DNA from: Solimonas variicoloris DSM 15731
GTDB taxonomy: Bacteria > Pseudomonadota > Gammaproteobacteria > Nevskiales > Nevskiaceae
Direction: 5' to 3'
NCBI RefSeq assembly: GCF_000382285.1
Contig: NZ_KB907929.1
Location: 62,001-126,000, forward strand
DNA length: 64,000 nt
Below the pieces are notes generated by a model. The model was not told where the DNA came from, made no database searches, and saw only the letters and a list, made by a program, of their open reading frames with translations. A program made the position numbers and the translations under genes. Below are positions 32,197-41,287 of this stretch, piece by piece. Position 1 is the stretch's first letter; each line of letters opens with the position of its first letter.

Positions 32197-34346
32197 AGCG
32201 ACATCCGCACGCCGAGGTAGACCGAGCGGCCCGGCGCCGGCACCTGGTCCTTGATGAACGAGGTCGAGCGGCGGATCTCCTCGTCGAGCAGGTTGCTGCC
32301 GCGCAGATAGACGGCCGCCGCATGCTCGCCGTCGGCGGCGACGAAGAACTTGTAGCTGAGGTCAGCGTTCAGCAGGTTGTAGCCGGCGGTCGGCGTCTCC
32401 AGCGACGCGACGTCGTTCTGCCGGTCGACGCGCGTGTAGCTGAGGCCGCCGTCGATGCGCTGCCAGCTGCCGTCGAGGCCGAGGCCGTAGCGCATCGGCG
32501 GGATGCGCGGCAGGTTGTCGCCGCCGCTGAGCTTGGCGCGCACGGAGTCGCCGAACACGCGCGCGTTGAGCTTGAACGGACCTTCGACCAGCAGCGCGTA
32601 GCGGGCCTCGGCCTCGAAGCCGTAGAGCCTGGCGTTGGCCTGCTGGTAGTCGACGAGCAGGATCTCGCCGGCCGGATCGAACGTGCCGTCGCCGTCGACG
32701 CGGTCGGCGATGCCATCGCTCGACGGCGTGCCGCTGCCGTCGGCGTTGAGGCCCTGGTCGACCTCGGCGAGGTAGAGATAGTCGCTGATGCGGTTGTAGT
32801 AGACGCTGGCGTCAACGCTGAAGCGGCCCTGATGATGATCGAAGCCGAGCTCGAAGTTGTTCGAGGTTTCCTTCCGGGCGTCGAGATTGCCGCGCTCGAA
32901 GGTCGAGGTCGCGCCGTGCGGGCCGAACGCGTACAGCTCCTCCGGAACCGGCGAGCGCTCGCCGTGCGTGGCATACAGCTTCAGGTGCGAGTGCTCGCCG
33001 AGATTGAAGCTGGAGCCGAGCGAGGCGGAGAACGGCGTGTAGTCGCGTTGCGGATGGCCGTCCGGCGTGTTGGTGTTGCGTTCGACGCGCGCGCCGAACT
33101 CCAGCTTGCCGAGGCGGTACGGGCGTTCCTCGAGGAAGAACACGCCGTACTGGCGGCTCAGCACCGACGGCACGTAGGCTTCCTCGCCCTGCGCGCTGAA
33201 GTCGCGCCAATTCATCTGCACGCCGAACACGCCGCGGAAGCCGAGCACCGGCACGTGCACCGCCTCGACGCGGCCCTGGAACTGCTGGTTGTGGAAGATC
33301 GTGCCCGGCTCGCGCTTGGCTTCGAACTCGGTGTGATCGTAGTTGGAACTGCCGCCGCGGAACTTCAGCGACTCCAGGCCGTCGATCGGCCGCGCCAGGA
33401 TCGCCTGCGCGTCGAAGCGCGTCTGGTGCATCTGGATGAACGCGGTGTCCTCGACCGGCAGGCCGTAGTTCGTCACGTAGCGGCTGCCGGCGACGCCGAA
33501 CACGTCGCCGCTGCCGTCGATGTACGAGTACGAGGCCGCGCCGGACTGCGCGCGCACCTGGCTGTTGTTCATCGTCTCGTGGTTGCCGCTGCCGTCGACG
33601 TTGGACCAGCCGGGAATGCGGTAGTCCTCGGCCTCGCGAAAGCCGTAGTCGGCGTGCAGCATGTGCGCGCCGCGGCCGTAGTTCAGCTCGCCGCTGAACG
33701 AGCCTTCGTCGCCGTTCGTGCCGTAGTAAGTGTCGACGGCGCCGTGCAGGCCTTCCTCGACGGCGGTCGGCAGGCGGCCGTTGTCGACGTTGACGACGCC
33801 GCCCGAGGCGCTGTTGCCGTACAGCAGCGAGGCCGGGCCCTTGAGGATCTCGATCTGTCGGGCCTGCGCCGGCGCGATCGTCACGGCGTGGTCCGGCGAC
33901 AGGTCGGAGACGTCCATCGCGCTCAGGCCGTTCTCCAGCATTTCGACGCGCGGGCCGGCGAGGCCGCGGATCACCGGCCGGCCGGCGCCGCCGCCGAAGT
34001 CGGTGGTCGAGACGCCCGGCTGGCTTTCGAGCGTCTCGCCGAGCGTGCCGCGCCGCACGCGGTCGAGGTCCTCGCCGCTGAGCACCTCGACCGGCTGGAC
34101 CAGATCGTCCGAGGTGCGGCCGAGCGGGTTGGCGGTGACGACGATCTCGGCGATCGGCGGATTGTGCGGGTCGTTGTCGCCGGGCGCGGCGGCCTCGGCG
34201 CGGGCCAGCGAGGGGAAGGCGAGGCTGGCGGCGAGCAGCGGGCTCAGCGCGCAGACGGAACACAGGCCGGCGCGAGTGACGGCGGTCAGCGAAAAGACAG
34301 GAGGCAGCGCGCGCGCAGCGTGCGCACGCAGGAAAGCAGCGGTCAT
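32193..34346 (-). CDS. TonB-dependent outer membrane receptor, possibly metal (zinc) uptake
   Basis: A 717-residue outer membrane receptor: long signal region (about residues 1-50), plug domain starting EIVVTANPLGRTSDDLVQPV, with GRPVIRGLAGPRVEMLENG and EILKGPASLLYGNSASGGVVNV, then a 22-strand barrel ending in RSVYLGVRMSL. The plug and barrel resemble the ZnuD-like group. Single His residues are scattered, but a strong His-rich loop is not seen, so the zinc assignment is tentative. A small His/Cys exported protein is encoded just upstream, as is often seen with this receptor type. No Zur or Fur box was recognised. Confidence 0.82.
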   Translation of the reverse strand: MTAAFLRAHAARALPPVFSLTAVTRAGLCSVCALSPLLAASLAFPSLARAEAAAPGDNDPHNPPIAEIVVTANPLGRTSDDLVQPVEVLSGEDLDRVRRGTLGETLESQPGVSTTDFGGGAGRPVIRGLAGPRVEMLENGLSAMDVSDLSPDHAVTIAPAQARQIEILKGPASLLYGNSASGGVVNVDNGRLPTAVEEGLHGAVDTYYGTNGDEGSFSGELNYGRGAHMLHADYGFREAEDYRIPGWSNVDGSGNHETMNNSQVRAQSGAASYSYIDGSGDVFGVAGSRYVTNYGLPVEDTAFIQMHQTRFDAQAILARPIDGLESLKFRGGSSNYDHTEFEAKREPGTIFHNQQFQGRVEAVHVPVLGFRGVFGVQMNWRDFSAQGEEAYVPSVLSRQYGVFFLEERPYRLGKLEFGARVERNTNTPDGHPQRDYTPFSASLGSSFNLGEHSHLKLYATHGERSPVPEELYAFGPHGATSTFERGNLDARKETSNNFELGFDHHQGRFSVDASVYYNRISDYLYLAEVDQGLNADGSGTPSSDGIADRVDGDGTFDPAGEILLVDYQQANARLYGFEAEARYALLVEGPFKLNARVFGDSVRAKLSGGDNLPRIPPMRYGLGLDGSWQRIDGGLSYTRVDRQNDVASLETPTAGYNLLNADLSYKFFVAADGEHAAAVYLRGSNLLDEEIRRSTSFIKDQVPAPGRSVYLGVRMSL

Positions 34347-34400
34347 CGGACGAAATCCTTTAAAACGGCGAAAGAGGCGCGCAGGCGCGCGCCGTGGCGA

Positions 34401-34697
34401 TCAGGCAGCAGAGGTGATCGCGAACGCCGGAGGACCGCGGATGTCGTAGGCCGCGAGCGGCGCGGCAAGTGTGCTGCGCGTGGCGGCGCCGGCCGGCGCT
34501 TCGCCGTGCGCGAGTGCCGTCGGCAGCGGCAGCGCCGGCGACAGCGCCGCGCCGTCCAGGCCCTGCGCGTGCGCGCAGATCTGGCACAGCGCATCGGCCT
34601 GCAGCGCCGGATGCTCGAAGGTATGCGCGAGCGCCAGCCACTGACCCAGCACGAGGGCCAGGGCGAGCAGCAGGGTTTTCGGCGAGCGCAGACGCAT
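34401..34697 (-). CDS. small exported His/Cys protein upstream of the TonB receptor
   Basis: A 98-residue protein with a signal-like start (LLLALALVLGQWLALAHT) followed by HTFEHPALQADALCQICAHAQG, which combines two His and a CxxC-type pair. Small proteins of this kind, annotated hypothetical or DUF2946-like, commonly precede ZnuD-like receptors, which suggests a role in periplasmic metal handling. The remainder is Ala/Pro-rich. The start at 34697 is the only one that gives a clean signal sequence. It is separated from the receptor gene by 54 bases and probably shares its transcript. Confidence 0.65.
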   Translation of the reverse strand: MRLRSPKTLLLALALVLGQWLALAHTFEHPALQADALCQICAHAQGLDGAALSPALPLPTALAHGEAPAGAATRSTLAAPLAAYDIRGPPAFAITSAA

Positions 34698-34746
34698 CGG
34701 CGGCGATTCTAGCGCAGGAAGCGCCGCGACAACGGCGCGAACGCGC

Positions 34747-35964
34747 TTACGGTTCGCGCATCTCGCCGGCGGCGGCCTGCGGCAGCGTCGCGCGCGTCGG
34801 CGCGTGCGCCGGCAGCCAGCCGGCGAAGGCCGGCAGGCGCCGCGTCGCATGGTAGGCGAGGTAGCTGAGCAGCTGGCGGACCAGCGTGCGGCGGCGCGCC
34901 GTCGCCGGATCGATCTCGCGGCAGTGCGCCGCGAGCAGGTGTTCGAGGCTGTCGCGCAGCGCCGCGGCAGCGCCGTGGTCGCGCGCGAAGACATTGGCTT
35001 CGAGATTGAGGAAGAGGCTCAGCGGGTCGAGGTTGCTGGAGCCGACCGTCAGCCAGTCGCCGTCGATCAGCGCGACCTTGGCGTGCATCGGCCGCTCGCA
35101 GTATTCGTAGATGCGCACGCCGGCGTGCAGCAGGTAGTCATGCAGGGTGTTGGCGGCCCATTGCACGAAGCGCATGTCGGGATTGCCCTGCAGGATCACG
35201 CGCACACGCACGCCGCGTCGCGCGGCGTGGCGCAGATCGCGCAGCAGCCGGTAGCCCGGGAAGAAGTAGGCGTTGGCGATGACGATGTCGTGGCGCGCGG
35301 CGCGAATGCCGAGGCGATAGAGGCGCTCGATGTCGGCGCGATGCCGATCGTTGTCGCGGATCACCACGGCGGCGACCGCCGGCCCGTCCTGCGGCTGCTG
35401 CTGCGGCGACACCGGTGCCAGCCGCTGCCGGCGCAGCCAGCGCCAGCGTCGCGGCGGCGGCGCCAGCACCTCGAGCATCGTGCGGTGGATGTCGGCGACG
35501 ACCGGGCCCTCGATCTGCAGCGCGTAATCCTGCTTCGACTGCTCGCCGAAGTCGCGCAGGTGATCGTGCGACAGGTTGATGCCGCCGCAGAAGGCGAGCC
35601 GGCGGTCGATCACCGCGAGCTTGCGGTGCAGGCGGCGGAAGATGCGCGTGCGCTGGCCGAACAGACGCTGCACCGGATCGTAGACATGGATGTGCACGCC
35701 GGCCTCGAGCAGCGGCGCCGTGAACGTGGCGTCGAGGTCGGCCGAGCCGAAGCCGTCGATCGTGATCCGCACCGCCGCGCCGCGTCGCGCGGCGGCGATC
35801 GCCGCGTCGCGGAACTGCCGGCCGACCGGGTCGTCGAACAGGATGAACGTCTCGACCAGCACTTCCTCGCGGGCGGCGGCGATCGCCGCGAACAGACGCG
35901 GATAGTAGGCCTCGCCGTTTTCGAGCAGTTCGAGGCGATTGCCGTTGCGCCAGTGCGTGATCAC
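34747..35964 (-). CDS. clsB: cardiolipin synthase B
   Basis: A 405-residue phospholipase D-superfamily enzyme, close to the 413 residues of E. coli ClsB (YbhO). Both HKD motifs are present: HRKLAVIDRRLAFCGGIN and HAKVALIDGDWLTVGSSNLD. The start matches the family pattern (VITHWRNGNRLELLENGEAYYPRLFAAI). ClsB makes cardiolipin by transesterification of phospholipids at the inner membrane. The GTG start at 35964 overlaps the ybhP-like stop codon by four bases (GTGA), reproducing the ybhP-clsB pair of E. coli; a ybhN homologue is absent here. Confidence 0.92.
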   Translation of the reverse strand: MITHWRNGNRLELLENGEAYYPRLFAAIAAAREEVLVETFILFDDPVGRQFRDAAIAAARRGAAVRITIDGFGSADLDATFTAPLLEAGVHIHVYDPVQRLFGQRTRIFRRLHRKLAVIDRRLAFCGGINLSHDHLRDFGEQSKQDYALQIEGPVVADIHRTMLEVLAPPPRRWRWLRRQRLAPVSPQQQPQDGPAVAAVVIRDNDRHRADIERLYRLGIRAARHDIVIANAYFFPGYRLLRDLRHAARRGVRVRVILQGNPDMRFVQWAANTLHDYLLHAGVRIYEYCERPMHAKVALIDGDWLTVGSSNLDPLSLFLNLEANVFARDHGAAAALRDSLEHLLAAHCREIDPATARRRTLVRQLLSYLAYHATRRLPAFAGWLPAHAPTRATLPQAAAGEMREP

Positions 35965-36725
35965 AGGCGCGCCTCGGCGGTCAGCGCGGCATGGTCCGAG
36001 AGTCGCGACCAGGGTGGCGCCGACAGCACCTGCGGGCGCTCGACGCAAGCGTTGCGGAAATAGATGCGGTCGAGCCTGAGCAGCGGCCAGCGCACCGGAA
36101 ACGAACGCGCCGGGCGGCCGCGGCGCAGGGCGAAGGCTTCGCGCAGGCCGCAGTCCTGAAGGCGGCGGTCGGCATGCAGGCCCCAGTCGTTGAAGTCGCC
36201 GGCGACGAACAGCGGGGCGGCCGCCGGTACCTCGGCGGCGATGAGCGTACAGAGCCGCGACAGCTGGACGCGCCGGTGGCTTTCGCGCAGGCCCAGATGG
36301 ACGCAGATCACGTGCACGTCGAGCGGATGGTTCGGCAGGCGCAGCACGCAGTGCAGCAGCCCGCGCTGCTCGTGGCGGCCGACCGAGACGTCATGGTTGT
36401 CGAAACGCACGATCGGAAACTTGGAGAGCACGGCGTTGCCGTGGTGACCCTCGGTATAGACCGCGTTGCGGCCGTAGGCGAAGTCGCGCCAGATGGTGTC
36501 GGCGAGAAACTCGTATTGCGGCGCCGCCGGCCAGGTCGCATGCCGCACGGCATGCGCGCTGTGCATGCCCAGCACTTCCTGCAGGAAGACGATGTCCGCC
36601 GAAACGCCACGCACCGCCTCGCGCAGCTCGTGCAGCACGAAGCGGCGATTGAACGAGCTGAAGCCCTTGTGCGTGTTGAGCGTCAGCAGCTTGAAGGCGA
36701 CGCTGGTGTCGGTGGCGTGGTCCAT
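35961..36725 (-). CDS. ybhP: YbhP-like endonuclease/exonuclease/phosphatase family protein
   Basis: A 254-residue EEP-fold metal-dependent hydrolase, almost the length of E. coli YbhP. Motifs are LTLNTHKGF (metal Asn), VFLQEVLG (Glu), ICVHLGL, FVAGDFNDW, LDRIYF and SDHAALTAE with the terminal catalytic Asp-His. The family contains DNases, sphingomyelinases and phosphatases; YbhP itself has no established substrate. Linkage to a cardiolipin synthase suggests a lipid-related role, which remains inference. The ATG at 36725 gives an N-terminus in register with YbhP. Confidence 0.88.
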   Translation of the reverse strand: MDHATDTSVAFKLLTLNTHKGFSSFNRRFVLHELREAVRGVSADIVFLQEVLGMHSAHAVRHATWPAAPQYEFLADTIWRDFAYGRNAVYTEGHHGNAVLSKFPIVRFDNHDVSVGRHEQRGLLHCVLRLPNHPLDVHVICVHLGLRESHRRVQLSRLCTLIAAEVPAAAPLFVAGDFNDWGLHADRRLQDCGLREAFALRRGRPARSFPVRWPLLRLDRIYFRNACVERPQVLSAPPWSRLSDHAALTAEARL

Positions 36726-36823
36726 CGCGGGCGTCCGGCGATCCGGCTTCCAAGGCTCGCCACCGCGGCTGAACCGCGGCTGACGGCCGAGGCTGCGTCC
36801 GACGCCGCTCGCGCCGCGCATGC

Positions 36824-37300
36824 TCAGTAGCCCGGCGGACGCCGTCGTTCCAGCCAGGCGATGGCGTCGTCGGCATCGCCTTCGAACCAGGCCTGCGCCG
36901 AGCCGAGGATGAAGTGATAGCCCCAGGCGTCCATGTCGGCGAAGCACTGCGCGCGCGTGTAACCGGCCAGGCGCGCGGCGAGCAGGCATTCGAGATAGCA
37001 GACCGCGTGCTCCTCGACGTCCTCGCCGCCGGCGTTGGTGTGCATCGTCGCGCGTCGCGCCTCGTCGGCGCACAGCCAGTGGCAGGCCTCGTGCAGCGCC
37101 GAGTGCACGGGCGTGTCGCTGCGCACGTAGAGCGTCGCCCCGATCAGGCCGGCCTCGGTCTCGCCCCAGTAGCTGCCGGGGATCTCGACGCCGTCGTCGA
37201 CGACCGCGACGCGCATGCCGAGCGGTTCGAGCAGCGCGCGCAGCGCCGCGTCGCCGATTTCGCGGCAGCGGGTCACGGTCGGTTCGGCTTCGGCGGGCAT
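36824..37300 (-). CDS. conserved protein with an HExxH-like metal motif
   Basis: A 158-residue protein of unknown function. Its centre has HSALHEACHWLCADE, an HExxH zinc-binding motif, followed about 25 residues later by EDVEEHAV, which could supply the third ligand, as in minimal metallopeptidases such as ImmA/IrrE or the SprT type. There is no signal peptide or membrane segment. It lies between the ybhP-like gene and the AraC regulator with 90-100 base gaps on both sides, so it may be a single-gene unit. Catalytic activity is not established. Confidence 0.65.
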   Translation of the reverse strand: MPAEAEPTVTRCREIGDAALRALLEPLGMRVAVVDDGVEIPGSYWGETEAGLIGATLYVRSDTPVHSALHEACHWLCADEARRATMHTNAGGEDVEEHAVCYLECLLAARLAGYTRAQCFADMDAWGYHFILGSAQAWFEGDADDAIAWLERRRPPGY

Positions 37301-37389
37301 CGTGATTCGTCTCGGCGGCGCCGGCAGCTACCGGCGCGGCAGGCCGCGATTGTCCGCGCTGCGCGCGGCCGGCGTCCAGGTCGCGGCCG

Positions 37390-38433
37390 TCATGGCGACG
37401 GTTCGCGCCGGTCGCGATCGCGCAGCCGGTAGGTCGACGGGCTGCAGCCGGCGCGCTGGCGGAAGGCGCGCGTGAAGTTGGCGATGTCGCTGAAGCCCAG
37501 CGAGTAGGCGACTTCGGTGACGCTCAGGGTGCCGGCGGCGAGACGCTCGCAGGCGAGCTCGTGCTGGATGCGGCCGGCGATCTCGCGAAAGCTGCTGCCT
37601 TCGCGCTGCAGATAGCGGTTGAGCGTGCGCATCGACAGATTCAGCGTGCGCGCCATTTCCTGCAGCGAGGGGCCGCCGTCGCCGACTTCGCGCAGCGTCA
37701 TCGCCACCCAGTCGGAGAAGCGGCGCTCGCGCGCCGCGTGCTGCACCAGCGCGTTGCAGCGCTCCTCGGCGACCTTGAGCGAGTTGGCGTCGGCCATGTG
37801 CATCGGGAAGCGCTCGAAGTCCTGCGCGTAGCTGACGCGGACGCCCGGCTGGCGCTGGACGCCGAAGCGGTACTGCAGATGTTCGAGCTCGGCGTAGCGC
37901 TTCACGTGTGGCGGCTCGGGGATCGAGAAGTACAGCTTCGCCGGCAGCGACGGATCGCCGGTCATGTCCTTCATGTCGCGCAGCGCCGCCATCGCGATCG
38001 CTTCGAGGTGAAAGGCCAGGCACATGTGCGACATGCCGACGACGGGCTCGAACAACAGCTCGGTGCTGCCGCCGTCGAGCCGCAGCCGCATGCGGAACGT
38101 CGGCATGACGAGGCGGAAGTAGCGCGTGATGAACTGCAGCGCGCCCAGCACGGTCGGGCTGCTGAGCATGCCGAAGCCGACGATGCTGTGCGTGCTCAGC
38201 GTCAGCAGCCGTCCCATCTCGAAGCCGAGATCGGTGCGCGGGCTGCGCAGGTGGAGCTGCTGCACGAGCCGTTCGACGCGCGAGAAGCGGATCGTGGCGT
38301 CGGCCGCCTTCAGTGCCGACAGCGGCGTCCCGGGCTGGATCAGCAGGTCGGCGATGTCGACGTGGTCGCGCGCCAGCACTTCGGCGAGCCGCAGGTAATA
38401 CCGCGCCGGCACGAGGTAGTCGATCTTCGCCAT
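37390..38433 (-). CDS. AraC family transcriptional regulator
   Basis: A 347-residue regulator: residues about 20-200 match the arabinose-binding-like sensor domain (LITRYFRLVMPTFRM region), and about 240-335 form a two-HTH AraC domain (MARTLNLSMRTLNRYLQREG, then TEVAYSLGFSDIANFTRAFRQRAGCSPSTYR). This subclass is frequent beside genes for hydrophobic compound use, including CypR-type regulators of CYP153 genes. It is divergent from the RND pump gene, with a 199-base shared regulatory region that contains an inverted repeat. A diverged second copy of its first 116 codons exists at 47.8-48.1 kb. Confidence 0.9.
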   Translation of the reverse strand: MAKIDYLVPARYYLRLAEVLARDHVDIADLLIQPGTPLSALKAADATIRFSRVERLVQQLHLRSPRTDLGFEMGRLLTLSTHSIVGFGMLSSPTVLGALQFITRYFRLVMPTFRMRLRLDGGSTELLFEPVVGMSHMCLAFHLEAIAMAALRDMKDMTGDPSLPAKLYFSIPEPPHVKRYAELEHLQYRFGVQRQPGVRVSYAQDFERFPMHMADANSLKVAEERCNALVQHAARERRFSDWVAMTLREVGDGGPSLQEMARTLNLSMRTLNRYLQREGSSFREIAGRIQHELACERLAAGTLSVTEVAYSLGFSDIANFTRAFRQRAGCSPSTYRLRDRDRREPSP

Positions 38434-38949
38434 GGCTGTCGGGTTTTTGCGTGTTGTCGCATTATGACAAACAAGTGGCGTGAAATGATAAGACCGCGAT
38501 CGCTGCGCAAGGCAGCATCAAGCCCGTTAGCCGATCGCTCGATCGATCGGCGCCGCCGGTGACCCGAAGAACCGGCGCAAGACAACGACAACGCGCGTCT
38601 CAGCGCGGCGGTGATTGGAGAGGAGCAGCAGGGTGCATGATTCGAGAAGCGCGTTCGCGCAGGCTTTCGTGCGCGTCACGGAGCCGCTGATATTCAGCCG
38701 CCGTTACCTGACGCTGAGCGTGCTCGGCCTGATCACGCTGCTGCTCGCCTGGCAGGCGGCGCATCTGCGGCTCGACACCGGCTTCGAAAAAAAGCACCCG
38801 CTCGGCCATCCCTATATCCAGGTCTACAAGCAGTACGAAAAGGAATTCGGCGGCGCCAACGTGACGCTGGTCGCCGTGCGCCAGAAGTCCGGCGACATCT
38901 ACAACGCCGCGTTCATGCGCACGTTGCGCGCCGCGACCGACGCCGTCTA
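38087..38949. repeat. segment duplicated at 47780-48667
   Basis: The stretch from inside the AraC gene through the intergenic region to codon 106 of the RND gene reappears, in the same orientation, at 47780-48667. The copies share long identical runs but differ by many single bases, and the second has a 25-base expansion around the RND start codon. The edges are sharp: similarity stops at cgcatgcgg on the left and ccgtcta on the right. Confidence 0.93.
38454..38470. promoter_or_regulatory. inverted repeat, candidate operator of the AraC/RND divergent pair
   Basis: ttgtc-N7-gacaa lies 21-37 bases upstream of the AraC start codon, in the most AT-rich part of the intergenic region. It is unchanged in the diverged copy at 48147-48163. 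AraC proteins usually bind direct repeats, so the binding protein is uncertain. Confidence 0.4.
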
Positions 38950-41248
38950 TTTCACGCCGGGCATGGACCGCGCGCGCGTCAGCTCGCTGTTCACGCCGGA
39001 CGTGCGCTATCTGGAAGTCGTCGAAGGCGGCTTCGCCGGCGGCAACGTCGTGCCGGCCGATTTCCAGCCGACGCCGGAGATGCTGGCGCGCGTGCGCGCC
39101 AACGTCGAGAAGGCCGGCATCATCGGCCGCCTGGTCGCCAACGACCAGAGCGCGGCGATGATCTTCTCGGAGTTGCTCGAACGCGATCCGGTGAGCGGCG
39201 CCAAGCTCGATTACCTGAAGACCGCGCAGCTGCTGGAGACCATCCGCGAGCGCTTCACGCAGCCGCGCCTCTACCGCTACCGGCTCAAGCACGAACTCGG
39301 CGCGCTGAAGGCCGGCACCGTGGTCGGCAGCGCCTATCACGCGCCGCGCGCCTGGTCGTTTCCGCTGCAGCGCATCGACACCGATCCGGCGCTCGCCGCC
39401 GACGGCGCCGCGCCGCCGGTCGTGCGCGGCTACCAGGTCGAGATCGAGGCCGTCGACAACCCGGACTACAACCCGGACGTCGACATTCACATCATCGGCT
39501 TCAGCAAGGCGGTCGGCGACATCGCCGACAGCGCGATCGAAGTGTTCAGCTTCTTCGGCCTGACCGTGTTCCTGGTCTGGCTGCTGCTGTGGCGCTACTG
39601 CGGTTCGCCGAAGGTCGCGCTGCTGCCGCTGGCCTGCGGCATTCTCGCGGTGATCTGGGAGCTCGGCCTGCTGCATCTGGTCGGCCTCGCGCTCGATCCG
39701 TTCGCGGTGCTGATGCCGTTCATCGTGCTGGCGATCAGCACCTCGCACGGCATCCAGATCACCAGCTTCTGGCTCAACGAGATCGCCGACAACGGCCTGT
39801 CCTCGTTCGACGCCGCGCAGGCCACCTATCGGCGCCTCGTCATTCCGGGCCTGTCGGCGCTGGCGACCAACTTCGTCGGCTTCGGCACCATCCTGCTGAT
39901 CCCGATCGACATCATCCGCGAGATGGCGATCAACGCCATGCTCGGCCTGCTGGCGATCGTGCTGTGCAAGAAGATGCTGCTGCCGTGCCTGCTGAGCTTC
40001 GCCTCGCTGAAGGACCCGGTCGCCTTCCGCGCCCACCAGCAGCGCCGCGACCGCCACCTCGCGCCGGTCTGGCACGCGCTGTCCGGCATCACGCGCAAGC
40101 CGGTCGCCGCGGTGGTGCTGCTGTCGGCCGCGCTGCTGTGGGGCTGGGGCGCGTGGGTCTCGCAGGACCTGAAGATCGGCGAGCTGCATGACGGCGTGCC
40201 GGAGCTGCGCCCCGACTCGCGCTACAACCGCGACTCGGCGCAGATCGTCCACGACTTCTCGATCGGCGTCGACGTGCTGAAGATCGTCGCCGAGGGCAAG
40301 GCCGACGGCTGTATCGACCACTCGATCGTCTCGCTCGTCGACCGTTTCGCGTGGCGCATGGAGAACACCGCCGGCGTGCAGTCGACGCTGTCACTGCCGA
40401 AACTGCAGCAGAAGGTCTACAACAGCTACAACGAGAGCAATCCGAAGTTCGACACGCTGCCGCGCGAGAGCGGCGCGCTGGTCATCACCGTGCAGCCGTT
40501 TCCGAGCTCGACCGGCCTGCTCAACGAGGACTGCAGCGCGCTGCCGGTGCTGGTCTTCACCAAGGACCACAAGGCCGAGACGATCGACGCGATCGTCGCC
40601 GAAGTGCAGCGCTTCATCGCCGAGCAGCCCAAAGACGCGCCGGTGAAGCTGCGCCTGGCGACCGGCAACGTCGGCGTCATGGCCGCCGCCAACGACGTCA
40701 TCAAGGACACCGAGTACCGCGTGCTGCTGTGGCTGTTCGTCGGCATCGGCGTCTGCGTGCTGGCCTCGTTCCGCAGCTTCGCCGGCCTGGTCTGCGTGCT
40801 GGTGCCGCTGGCGCTCGTGCACATCGTCTCGTACGCGGTGATGGTCTACCTGCAGATCGGCGTGAAGATCTCCAACCTCGCGGTCGCCGCGTTCGCCGCC
40901 GGCATCGGCGTCGACTACGGCATCTACATCTACAGCGTGCTCGAGGAGAACGTGCTCAACAAGGGCATGACGCTGCGGCGCGCCTACGAGAACACCCTGC
41001 ACCAGACCGGCAAGGCGGTGGTGTTCACGGCGCTGACGCTGGCGGCGACGGTCTGCACCTGGATGTTCTCGGACCTGCAGTTCCAGGTCGACATGGGCAT
41101 CCTGCTGACGATGATGTTCGTCGCCAACGCGGTGGCCGCCGTGGTCCTGCTGCCGGCCTTCGCCGCCTTCCTGCTCAAGCCCAAACCCGCCGCGGTCGCC
41201 GAGACCGCTGCGGTCGCCGCCGCGCCCGTCGCCGGCCCGACGATTTGA
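38633..41248 (+). CDS. RND/MMPL family transporter
   Basis: An 871-residue inner membrane protein with the RND layout: a first membrane helix (about 30-48), a large periplasmic loop, a block of five helices with the SSD-like LMPFIVLAISTSHGIQIT segment, then the same again (second loop, helices with FAAGIGVDYGIYIYSVLEEN). It is of the smaller MMPL/HpnN type rather than an AcrB-type efflux pump. The GTG at 38633 follows GAGGAG by eight bases; the diverged copy has ATG at that place. It is the first gene of a four-gene unit with DUF1329, DUF1302 and a YCF48-like protein. Residues KKHPLGHPY differ from KQLPLGHPY in the copy. Confidence 0.88.
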   Translation: MHDSRSAFAQAFVRVTEPLIFSRRYLTLSVLGLITLLLAWQAAHLRLDTGFEKKHPLGHPYIQVYKQYEKEFGGANVTLVAVRQKSGDIYNAAFMRTLRAATDAVYFTPGMDRARVSSLFTPDVRYLEVVEGGFAGGNVVPADFQPTPEMLARVRANVEKAGIIGRLVANDQSAAMIFSELLERDPVSGAKLDYLKTAQLLETIRERFTQPRLYRYRLKHELGALKAGTVVGSAYHAPRAWSFPLQRIDTDPALAADGAAPPVVRGYQVEIEAVDNPDYNPDVDIHIIGFSKAVGDIADSAIEVFSFFGLTVFLVWLLLWRYCGSPKVALLPLACGILAVIWELGLLHLVGLALDPFAVLMPFIVLAISTSHGIQITSFWLNEIADNGLSSFDAAQATYRRLVIPGLSALATNFVGFGTILLIPIDIIREMAINAMLGLLAIVLCKKMLLPCLLSFASLKDPVAFRAHQQRRDRHLAPVWHALSGITRKPVAAVVLLSAALLWGWGAWVSQDLKIGELHDGVPELRPDSRYNRDSAQIVHDFSIGVDVLKIVAEGKADGCIDHSIVSLVDRFAWRMENTAGVQSTLSLPKLQQKVYNSYNESNPKFDTLPRESGALVITVQPFPSSTGLLNEDCSALPVLVFTKDHKAETIDAIVAEVQRFIAEQPKDAPVKLRLATGNVGVMAAANDVIKDTEYRVLLWLFVGIGVCVLASFRSFAGLVCVLVPLALVHIVSYAVMVYLQIGVKISNLAVAAFAAGIGVDYGIYIYSVLEENVLNKGMTLRRAYENTLHQTGKAVVFTALTLAATVCTWMFSDLQFQVDMGILLTMMFVANAVAAVVLLPAFAAFLLKPKPAAVAETAAVAAAPVAGPTI

Positions 41249-41287
41249 CCGGCATCGCGCAAGCGAGCCCATGACATGGAGAGAGAA

